The translations under genes and the position numbers were made by a program. Of a stretch of DNA of 7,784 bases, positions 1 to 6,012 are shown piece by piece. The notes under the pieces are model-generated. The model did no database searches. It had not been told where the DNA came from and saw nothing but the letters and a program-made list of their open reading frames with translations. Source of the DNA: Gammaproteobacteria bacterium (GTDB lineage: Bacteria; Pseudomonadota; Gammaproteobacteria; GRL18); the NCBI GenBank assembly GCA_030632625.1, contig DAOVUK010000129.1:1-7784 (forward strand), given 5' to 3'. Position 1 is the first letter of the stretch. Each line of letters begins with the position of its first letter.

Positions 1-1008
1 ATTCTTGAAGGTGTTTTTTCTGCTGAACAATACCTCGACTGCATTAGCTTAAAACTGATCCCTGTGGTTAATAGTTTACAACAGTTTCAGTGGCTGCTGG
101 ACAGCCTTGAGCAAGTAATCAGCCTTGAGCAAACAAACAGCCATGAGCGAACAAACAGCCATGAGCAAATAAACAGCCATGAGCGAACAGACAGCCATGA
201 GCGAACAGACAGTCCTGATTCAGAAGAGGAAAAAAAGTTAGACTACTGGCTGAAAATGGATACCGGCATGCATCGCCTGGGCTTATCAGAGAATGATCTG
301 GTGCTGCTGATTAATAAATTTCATCAGCTGAAGTCAAATTGTCTACCCTCAGGTTTTATTTCTCACTTCGCCTGTGCAGATGAGATTAATCATCCTCTTA
401 ATCAAATGCAGATAACACAGTTTGAACAGCAATATCATAAATTATCCAGTCTGAAAAATCTGGTGGATATTGATAAAAGTATGGCTAATTCTGCAGCAAT
501 TTTATCACTTCCTGATGCCCGTTATGACTGGGTCAGACCGGGTATTATGCTTTATGGTGTCTCACCGTTTGAAACAGCCGAACCCTCCAGAACTGGATCG
601 GATGAACAGTTAAAGCCAGTCATGACCCTTTCTTCTGAATTGCTTGCCATAAAGAAATTAAAAAAAGGTGACTGCATTGGTTATGGTGCGAGCTGGTGCT
701 GCCCTGAAGATATGACTATCGGCGTTATCGCAGTGGGTTATGGTGATGGCTATCCCCGACATGCGTTGCCGGGCACTCCGGTTTTAATTCACGGCATAGA
801 AGTGCCTTTGATCGGACGTGTTTCGATGGATATGATCACGGTTGATCTGAGACTGCTGGAACAAAAGGCGATAGCGTTTCAGATCGGTGATAAAGTGATA
901 CTCTGGGGTGATGGCCTGCCGATTGAACGGGTTTCCCAAAAAGCAGGCACGATTGCCTACGAATTATTATGTCAAATAACACAAAGAGTTAGTTTTGAAT
1001 ATGAGTAA
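1..1008 (+). CDS. alr: Alanine racemase, 5' end outside window, with internal tandem-repeat insert
   Basis: PLP-dependent racemase that interconverts L- and D-alanine in the cytoplasm and supplies D-Ala for peptidoglycan. The frame is open from base 1, so an ATG or GTG inside the window is not the start. By comparison with E. coli Alr (359 aa, from memory) about 80 to 90 N-terminal residues are missing, including the PLP lysine. Visible family landmarks are LEGVFSAEQ at the left edge, YWLKMDTGMHRLG (the lysine at 253-255 matches the carbamylated lysine of Geobacillus Alr), SHFACADE, WVRPGIMLYGVSP (arginine at 535-537), GYGASW with the second catalytic tyrosine at 682-684, VGYGDGYPR, and VSMDM at 820-834. 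An array of 18 bp repeats sits just before the YWLK strand and makes the protein longer than usual. The stop overlaps the pepN start by 8 bp. Identity is secure; activity with the insert is not shown. Confidence 0.96.
   Translation: MLEGVFSAEQYLDCISLKLIPVVNSLQQFQWLLDSLEQVISLEQTNSHERTNSHEQINSHERTDSHERTDSPDSEEEKKLDYWLKMDTGMHRLGLSENDLVLLINKFHQLKSNCLPSGFISHFACADEINHPLNQMQITQFEQQYHKLSSLKNLVDIDKSMANSAAILSLPDARYDWVRPGIMLYGVSPFETAEPSRTGSDEQLKPVMTLSSELLAIKKLKKGDCIGYGASWCCPEDMTIGVIAVGYGDGYPRHALPGTPVLIHGIEVPLIGRVSMDMITVDLRLLEQKAIAFQIGDKVILWGDGLPIERVSQKAGTIAYELLCQITQRVSFEYE
103..210 (+). repeat. Six 18 bp tandem repeats inside alr
   Basis: Six head-to-tail 18 bp units begin at 103, 121, 139, 157, 175 and 193. 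The typical unit is agccatgagcgaacagac. In the alr frame they read SLEQVI, SLEQTN, SHERTN, SHEQIN, SHERTD, SHERTD. The last two units are identical and the first two differ most (cctt in place of ccat), which suggests growth toward the 3' side. The next bases (211-228, agtcctgattcagaagag) may be a decayed seventh unit, followed by an acidic/lysine stretch (EEEKK). Because the unit is 18 bp, gain or loss of a copy keeps the reading frame. The peptide is hydrophilic and probably a surface loop or short helix. Confidence 0.95.
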
Positions 1009-3712
1009 CAATACCACGATTTACCTGAAAGATTATCAGTATCCCGTTTATGTCATTAATAGAACAGAGCTGAGCTTTGAACTTGAAACGACGGCAGCAA
1101 ATGACTCTTCAAAAAAAGAATCTGAGACAGAGACAGTCACTATTGTTAAAAGCCGTTTAGAAATTCTGCGTAATCATAAAGCAGATTGCCGGGATGAAAC
1201 CCTTATATTAAATGGCCAGGGCTTAGATCTTAAATCGGTTCTGCTTAATGGTCAGCCGCTTTCAGAACTGGATTATCAATGCACAGATGAACATTTAATT
1301 ATTCCTGAAGTGCCTTACTCTTTTATTCTGGAAATAGAAACCTGGATCAAGCCGGAAGAAAACAAAGCCCTTGAAGGACTCTACCAGTCCAGCGGCAATT
1401 TCTGTACTCAGTGTGAGGCAGAAGGTTTCAGACGAATTACCTATTATCTGGATCAGCCGGATGTGATGTCCACTTTCACCACAGCCATTGTTGCTGATAA
1501 AGAAAAATACCCTGTGCTGCTGTCTAATGGTAACTTAGTTGAGCAGGGTGAACTTCCAGAAGGTCGTCACTATGCAGTATGGCATGACCCCTTTAAAAAA
1601 CCCTGCTATCTGTTTGCCCTGGTTGCAGGTGATTTGCTCAAAATCGAAGACTTCTATACTACTCTTTCCGGTCGCAATGTCACGCTGCAGCTTTTTGTTG
1701 AAAAACAAAATGCTCATAAATGTGAACATGCGATGAACTCTTTAAAAAATGCCATGATGTGGGATGAAGAAGTCTTTGCTCTGGAATATGATCTGGATAT
1801 CTATATGATTGTCGCCGTGGAAGACTTTAATATGGGGGCGATGGAAAACAAAGGACTGAATGTTTTTAATGCCAAGTATGTACTGGCTGATCCGCAAAGT
1901 GCGACGGACAATGATTATGAAGGTATTGAAGGAGTGATTGGTCATGAGTATTTTCATAACTGGACGGGCAATCGGGTTACCTGCCGGGACTGGTTTCAGC
2001 TGAGTCTTAAAGAAGGTTTGACGGTTTTTCGTGATCAGGAGTTCACTTCAGATATGCAGTCCAGAGCAGTGAAGCGAATTGATGATGTGAGAATTCTACG
2101 TGCGCATCAATTTGCCGAAGATGCCGGCCCGATGGCTCATCCCATTCGTCCTGCTCAGTATATGGAGATTAATAATTTTTACACGGTCACTGTTTATAAC
2201 AAGGGCGCGGAAGTCATTCGCATGATTCATACTGTGCTGGGCGAAGAAAATTTCCAAAAAGGCATGGATCTTTATTTTCAGCGCCACGATGGTCAGGCGG
2301 TGACGACAGAAGATTTTGTCTCTGCCATGAGTGATGCCAGCCAGATAGATTTGGGACAATTTTCAAGCTGGTATAATCAGGCCGGTACGCCAAGGGTTAA
2401 AGTCAAGACGACTTATCTTGCGGATGAGAAAAAACTGATTATTGAGCTGCAGCAATTTTGTGCGCTCACATCATATGAAACACTCAATAGTCCTGATAAA
2501 AAAGTAAAGGTTCCCTTTTATATTCCCATTAAAATGGGCCTGCTGAATCAACAAGGTGAACAGATCCTCGAAGACATGATAATACTGACAAAGGAACAGC
2601 AGCAGTTTGAATATACTGATATTGATGAGAAACCTGTTCTGTCATTATTAAGAGATTTTTCAGCACCGATTATTCTGGAATATCCGGATGAGCTTGCAAA
2701 GGGAAGCATTGCCGATGAGCGGGCATTTCTTATGGCCTGTGATCCGGACCCCTTTAATCGCTGGGAAGCGGGACAGCAGCTGGCAGCACAGCTTATTATT
2801 GATGCCATTGGCTTACAGAGTGAGAATGCTAAAAAAAAGGGACAGGTCAAGATAGCATTTAATGCTTCAACATTGGATAAGTTTATTCATGGCTGTGAAC
2901 AGATACTCAACGATGCGGCATTAGATAATGCTTTGAAAGCTCAGGCCCTGGTTTTACCTTCAGAATCCTATCTTTTAGAGCAGCTTGAAGTGGCCGATGT
3001 GGATGCTGTGTATGAGACAAGAAAACGGCTTAAATTGATTATGGCGGAGCGATTGCACAGCCAGTTCAAAGCAAGTTATGATGAATTAAGTTCAACAGCA
3101 GCCTATCAGTTTAATGCTGATGAAGCCGGCAAACGCAGCTTACGTAATCTGGCTCTGAGTTATCTGATGGCAAAGGCTAATAAAAAAGCCGCAAAATTTG
3201 GCTATAAACACTTCCAGTCAGCAAATAATATGACTGATTCTATGGCTGCTCTGGCACAATTAGCTCATATCCAGTCTGATTATACTCAGCAGGCTCTGGA
3301 CAGCTTTGAGCAGCGCTGGTCAGATGATGCCCTGGTGATGGATAAATGGTTTATAGTTCAGGCTGTTTCACAGCATGACAATGTTCTGCAACAGGTTAAA
3401 AGTTTGATGCAGCATAAATCTTTTGATCTTAAAAATCCCAATAAAGTTCGTTCATTGATTGGTTCATTTGCTGCAATGAATCTCAAAGCGTTTCATAATA
3501 GTAATGGTCTGGGCTATCAGTTTGTTATGGAGCAGATTCTGGCTCTGGATAAGTTTAATCCGCAAATTGCCTCACGTATGGTGAAACTCTTCAGTCGCTG
3601 GAGACGCTATGATAAAACCCGTCAAAAGCTGATGAAGGCTGAATTAAAACGGGCGGCAAAAGAAGAGCTATCACCTGATGTATTTGAAATTGTGACCAAG
3701 AGTTTAAAATGA
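1001..3712 (+). CDS. pepN: Aminopeptidase N (M1 family zinc metallopeptidase)
   Basis: Cytoplasmic zinc aminopeptidase that removes N-terminal residues from peptides late in protein turnover. Numbered from the ATG at 1001 (903 aa; E. coli PepN is 870), the exopeptidase motif GAMEN is at 279-283. The zinc site HEYFH spans 315-319 (ligands H315 and H319, catalytic E316) and is completed by E338; Y399 in TVYNKGAEVIRMIH is the transition-state tyrosine. The C-terminal helical domain keeps PepN signatures such as ANNMTD and NPNKVRSLIGSFA. A low-complexity stretch near residues 31-45 (TAANDSSKKESETET) is absent from the E. coli protein. An in-frame TTG at 995 is possible, but ATG 1001 is the better start. 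The only upstream purine run is a weak AAAGAG at 983-988. The ATG lies 8 bp inside alr, so translation is probably coupled to that gene. Confidence 0.97.
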   Translation: MSNNTTIYLKDYQYPVYVINRTELSFELETTAANDSSKKESETETVTIVKSRLEILRNHKADCRDETLILNGQGLDLKSVLLNGQPLSELDYQCTDEHLIIPEVPYSFILEIETWIKPEENKALEGLYQSSGNFCTQCEAEGFRRITYYLDQPDVMSTFTTAIVADKEKYPVLLSNGNLVEQGELPEGRHYAVWHDPFKKPCYLFALVAGDLLKIEDFYTTLSGRNVTLQLFVEKQNAHKCEHAMNSLKNAMMWDEEVFALEYDLDIYMIVAVEDFNMGAMENKGLNVFNAKYVLADPQSATDNDYEGIEGVIGHEYFHNWTGNRVTCRDWFQLSLKEGLTVFRDQEFTSDMQSRAVKRIDDVRILRAHQFAEDAGPMAHPIRPAQYMEINNFYTVTVYNKGAEVIRMIHTVLGEENFQKGMDLYFQRHDGQAVTTEDFVSAMSDASQIDLGQFSSWYNQAGTPRVKVKTTYLADEKKLIIELQQFCALTSYETLNSPDKKVKVPFYIPIKMGLLNQQGEQILEDMIILTKEQQQFEYTDIDEKPVLSLLRDFSAPIILEYPDELAKGSIADERAFLMACDPDPFNRWEAGQQLAAQLIIDAIGLQSENAKKKGQVKIAFNASTLDKFIHGCEQILNDAALDNALKAQALVLPSESYLLEQLEVADVDAVYETRKRLKLIMAERLHSQFKASYDELSSTAAYQFNADEAGKRSLRNLALSYLMAKANKKAAKFGYKHFQSANNMTDSMAALAQLAHIQSDYTQQALDSFEQRWSDDALVMDKWFIVQAVSQHDNVLQQVKSLMQHKSFDLKNPNKVRSLIGSFAAMNLKAFHNSNGLGYQFVMEQILALDKFNPQIASRMVKLFSRWRRYDKTRQKLMKAELKRAAKEELSPDVFEIVTKSLK

Positions 3713-3724
3713 TTTTATGGTAAC

Positions 3725-3857
3725 CAGTGTGCGTCCATAAATAATATTTTTAGGCGAATGAATTCGCCCCTACAGAAAAACACCTAATAGTTCAATGATT
3801 TATTAGGCTTTGAATTGTAGGGGCGAATTCATTCGCCTTATTTATGGACGGACACTG
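3725..3857. mobile_element. MITE-like imperfect inverted repeat between pepN and the phosphatase gene
   Basis: Nearly the whole gap is one large inverted repeat with no coding capacity. The outer arms 3725-3744 and 3838-3857 (cagtgt[g/c]cgtccataaataa) pair with a single mismatch. The inner arms 3753-3774 and 3816-3837 pair perfectly over 22 bp. The left side carries 8 extra bases (3745-3752, tattttta) between outer and inner arms. A smaller inverted repeat, cctaata 3783-3789 with tattagg 3801-3807, sits in the middle. Each inner arm also folds on itself (ggcgaa-tgaa-ttcgcc). Long terminal inverted repeats, small size and no ORF fit a MITE or a large REP-like element. I see no convincing target duplication, only a possible 2 bp 'ac' on each side. 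As RNA it would fold into a long hairpin and might also end or stabilise the pepN transcript. Confidence 0.72.
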
Positions 3858-3860
3858 ACT

Positions 3861-3865
3861 AGAGG
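3861..3865 (+). promoter_or_regulatory. Ribosome-binding site of the alkaline phosphatase gene
   Basis: AGAGG lies 6 bases before the ATG at 3872 and is the clearest Shine-Dalgarno sequence in the window. It supports ATG 3872 over the in-frame ATG at 3893, seven codons later. It begins three bases after the right end of the inverted-repeat element, so any promoter for this gene must lie in or beyond that element. I see no convincing Pho box or sigma-70 promoter here. Confidence 0.65.
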
Positions 3866-3871
3866 TTTTAA

Positions 3872-4981
3872 ATGATACATACCCGATATAAAATGTTATT
3901 TAGCTGGCCTGTTTTTATATTGCTTGTTTCTATTGTTCCCGCTTATGCAGCAGAACAATCGACACCAAAGAATATTATTTTATTAATTGGTGATGGTATG
4001 GGGATCGCTCAGATCACTGCGGGAAAAATTGTTAAAGGGCAGCTGAATCTGGAGGAATTTAAACACCTTGGTCTGCTTACAACACATTCACAAAGTGCTT
4101 TAATCACAGATTCGGCAGCAGCGGGAACTGCTCTGGCAACCGGATATAAGACCAATAATAAGGCCATTTCAGTTTCTGCGGATGGTAAACCACTAAAAAG
4201 CATTATTGAATATGCAAAGGAAGTGAATAAAGCAACAGGTCTGGTGGTTTCAAGTTCAATTACTCATGCAACACCTGCGGTGTTTGCTGCTCATATTGAT
4301 AGTAGAAAAAAGCATTCTATTATTGCTGAGCAGATCAGCAGAAGTGGTATTGATGTACTTTTTGGCGGCGGTCGGGGCTATTTTATACCCCATACAAAGC
4401 CTGGAAGTAAAAGAGAGGATGACAAGAATCTTCTGGCAGAACTGGCTGAATTTACTACCGTGATTCAAACTGAAGAAGAATTTAACAGGCTGGGACAGGT
4501 CGATTCAGTGGTGGGTCTTTTTGCAGATAAGCATCTGCCTGGGGCGGATAAACGAAATCCAGGGCTTCCCGGCATGACTGAAAAGGCAATTGAAATCCTG
4601 TCAAAAAATAAAAATGGCTTTTTTCTGATGGTTGAGGGATCACAAATTGACTGGGCAGGACATGATAATAATCAGGATGATATTATTACTGAAGTGATAG
4701 ATTTTGATAATACCATAGGTGTTGCTCTGAACTTTGCGAAAAAAAATCCTCAAACACTGCTTGTGGTGACTGCCGATCATGAAACGGGTGGTTTTGCAAT
4801 TCACAATGGTTCTATAGCAGATAAAGTTGTTTCAGAATCGGGGTTTACCTGGACCCATCATACTGCTGAAATGGTACCTGTTTTTGCCTACGGGCCGGGT
4901 GCTTCTGATTTTACCGGCATAGGCGATAATACCAGGATAGGTAAACTGCTAATAAAATATCTACAGGCTGCCCGTCAATAA
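3872..4981 (+). CDS. Secreted alkaline phosphatase, PhoA superfamily
   Basis: Phosphomonoesterase that releases inorganic phosphate from organic phosphates, probably in the periplasm. Residues 1-26 form a Sec signal peptide: basic start, hydrophobic core FILLVSIVP, and likely cleavage after AYA at 24-26. The catalytic set is complete. D41 in LLIGDGMG is a metal ligand, S81 in TDSAAAGTA is the nucleophile, T134 lies in HATPA, and R145 in DSRKK binds phosphate. E255, D260 and H264 lie in EGSQIDWAGHDN, D302 and H303 in TADHETGG, and H330 in THHTAEMVPV. At the positions of E. coli PhoA D153 and K328 it has H132 and W261, a pairing I recall from the Antarctic TAB5 enzyme, which is also of similar length. 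At 369 aa it is shorter than E. coli PhoA (471). The name phoA is avoided because the subtype differs. It may be cotranscribed with the next gene. Confidence 0.94.
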   Translation: MIHTRYKMLFSWPVFILLVSIVPAYAAEQSTPKNIILLIGDGMGIAQITAGKIVKGQLNLEEFKHLGLLTTHSQSALITDSAAAGTALATGYKTNNKAISVSADGKPLKSIIEYAKEVNKATGLVVSSSITHATPAVFAAHIDSRKKHSIIAEQISRSGIDVLFGGGRGYFIPHTKPGSKREDDKNLLAELAEFTTVIQTEEEFNRLGQVDSVVGLFADKHLPGADKRNPGLPGMTEKAIEILSKNKNGFFLMVEGSQIDWAGHDNNQDDIITEVIDFDNTIGVALNFAKKNPQTLLVVTADHETGGFAIHNGSIADKVVSESGFTWTHHTAEMVPVFAYGPGASDFTGIGDNTRIGKLLIKYLQAARQ

Positions 4982-4984
4982 CTG

Positions 4985-5023
4985 GCAATAGTTAAATGCA
5001 ATAGTTAAATGCAATAGTGATAA
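4985..5023 (+). repeat. 13 bp tandem repeat between phosphatase and JmjC-like genes
   Basis: Two identical units, gcaatagttaaat (4985-4997 and 4998-5010), are followed by a partial third, gcaatagtgataa (5011-5023). The array fills most of the 48 bp gap and ends just before the next start codon. Strand slippage would change the spacing between the two genes. No ribosome-binding role is evident. Confidence 0.85.
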
Positions 5024-5029
5024 ACAGAG

Positions 5030-5890
5030 ATGATAAAACAATCACCCGTCGAACGAGTAGAGAATCTGACTAAAAAAGATTTTATGACTCAATATAAACA
5101 GGCAGAAAAGCCTGTTGTGATTGAAAACTTAACAAAAGACTGGCCCGCCCGGAAAAAATGGAGCATTGATTATATAAAAGAGGTTGCCGGGCATAATATG
5201 GTTTCTTTGTATGATAGTAAGCCATCGACAGATTATCGACACCAATATGATCCTGCCGCCAAAATGCAACTGAAAAATTATTTTGCAATGCTTGAGCAGG
5301 GAGAAAATGATCTGAGATTGTTTTTTTACAATATTTTAGCTGAAGCACCTGAGCTGGTGAAAGACTTCTCATATCCGGAAATTGGCCTGCGCTTTTTTAA
5401 GAAACTGCCGGTATTATTTGCCGGGGGTAAAGGTACAAAAGTGCAGATGCACTTTGATATTGATTATGCGGATATATTTTTGTGCCATTTTGGCGGCAAA
5501 AAAAGAGTGTTACTTTTTTCTCCGGAGCAGACTCGATATATGTATCATGTGCCTTTTTCTTTCAGCAGCCTGTTTGATGTGGACTTTGATTGCCCGGATT
5601 ATGAAAAATATCCTGCGCTGCAGTATTTACAGGGTGAAGCTGCACAATTGAATCATGGTGATATTCTCTATATTCCTCCAGGCTACTGGCACTATATTGT
5701 TTATGAGGATATTAGTTTCTCTATGGCTTTGCGTGCTTTCCCGGCAAAGCCTAAAAATATTTTCAAAATGCTGAAAAACCTGATTTTTATCCGCAGCATT
5801 GAAGGCTTAATGAGGAAAATTGCAGGACAGCCATGGAATGATCGAAATGAGCGTCTGGCAGTCTCCAGGACCAACCAAAGAGTACAGTAA
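5030..5890 (+). CDS. JmjC/cupin-like putative Fe(II)/2-oxoglutarate oxygenase
   Basis: The 286 aa protein looks like the cupin_8/JmjC group that includes FIH-type protein hydroxylases. The N-terminal part (about 15-60) has the family pattern FMTQYKQAEKPVVIENL. The double-stranded beta-helix core spans roughly 110-245. The likely iron ligands are H141 and D143 in MHFDIDYAD and the distal H221 in PPGYWHYI. K158 in GGKKRVLLFSP aligns with the 2-oxoglutarate-binding lysine of FIH (K214) and is followed by the typical F-S/P-P turn. All active-site residues expected of an active oxygenase are therefore present. No signal peptide is seen, so it probably acts in the cytoplasm. The substrate is unknown; bacterial relatives may hydroxylate proteins or small molecules. 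The Shine-Dalgarno is poor (only cagag directly before the ATG), so translation may depend on the upstream phosphatase gene. The family call is firm and the function is open. Confidence 0.85.
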   Translation: MIKQSPVERVENLTKKDFMTQYKQAEKPVVIENLTKDWPARKKWSIDYIKEVAGHNMVSLYDSKPSTDYRHQYDPAAKMQLKNYFAMLEQGENDLRLFFYNILAEAPELVKDFSYPEIGLRFFKKLPVLFAGGKGTKVQMHFDIDYADIFLCHFGGKKRVLLFSPEQTRYMYHVPFSFSSLFDVDFDCPDYEKYPALQYLQGEAAQLNHGDILYIPPGYWHYIVYEDISFSMALRAFPAKPKNIFKMLKNLIFIRSIEGLMRKIAGQPWNDRNERLAVSRTNQRVQ

Positions 5891-5899
5891 CGAATGACA

Positions 5900-5953
5900 T
5901 ATACCCGTGATACCTGGAAAGGCAGCGAGGCATTTCCAGGTATCACGGGTATA
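5900..5953. repeat. Perfect 21 bp-stem inverted repeat upstream of radA
   Basis: Arms 5900-5920 (tatacccgtgatacctggaa plus one a) and 5933-5953 pair perfectly around a 12-base loop, ggcagcgaggca, which itself contains ggca twice. The repeat starts 10 bases after the JmjC-like stop codon. It could slow or end transcription, but there is no T-run after the stem, so it is not a standard intrinsic terminator. A dispersed intergenic repeat is the more likely identity. Confidence 0.85.
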
Positions 5954-5957
5954 ACGC

Positions 5958-5985
5958 GTAGAGACGTTGCATGCAACGTCTCTAC
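5958..5985. repeat. 28 bp perfect palindrome upstream of radA
   Basis: The half-site GTAGAGACGTTGCA is followed directly by its exact reverse complement, with the centre between 5971 and 5972 and no spacer. It lies four bases after the preceding hairpin and 27 bases before the radA start. From memory, palindromes of this type (GTAGAGACG...CGTCTCTAC) are dispersed in many copies in some bacterial genomes, so a repeat-family member is more likely than a dedicated radA operator. Protein binding cannot be excluded from sequence alone. Confidence 0.88.
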
Positions 5986-6012
5986 ATAATCGAGTAAGAA
6001 AAGAATATTTAA

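Noticed and set aside
103..210. CRISPR array
   Set aside because: Units are 18 bp head to tail with no spacers, and they lie in frame within alr.
995..997. TTG at 995 as the pepN start
   Set aside because: ATG follows two codons later and is the more common start codon; the two extra residues carry no family signal. The choice changes little.
2548..2850. 100-codon minus-strand ORF inside pepN
   Set aside because: Lies wholly opposite a well-conserved pepN region; the Cys/Ser-rich translation resembles no family and there is no ribosome-binding site.
3713..3871. Pho box controlling the phosphatase gene
   Set aside because: No pair of CTGTCAT-like half-sites with proper spacing is visible; the gap is almost all inverted repeat.
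5900..5953. Intrinsic terminator for the JmjC-like gene
   Set aside because: The stem is strong, but no T-rich tract follows on either strand; kept as an inverted repeat only.
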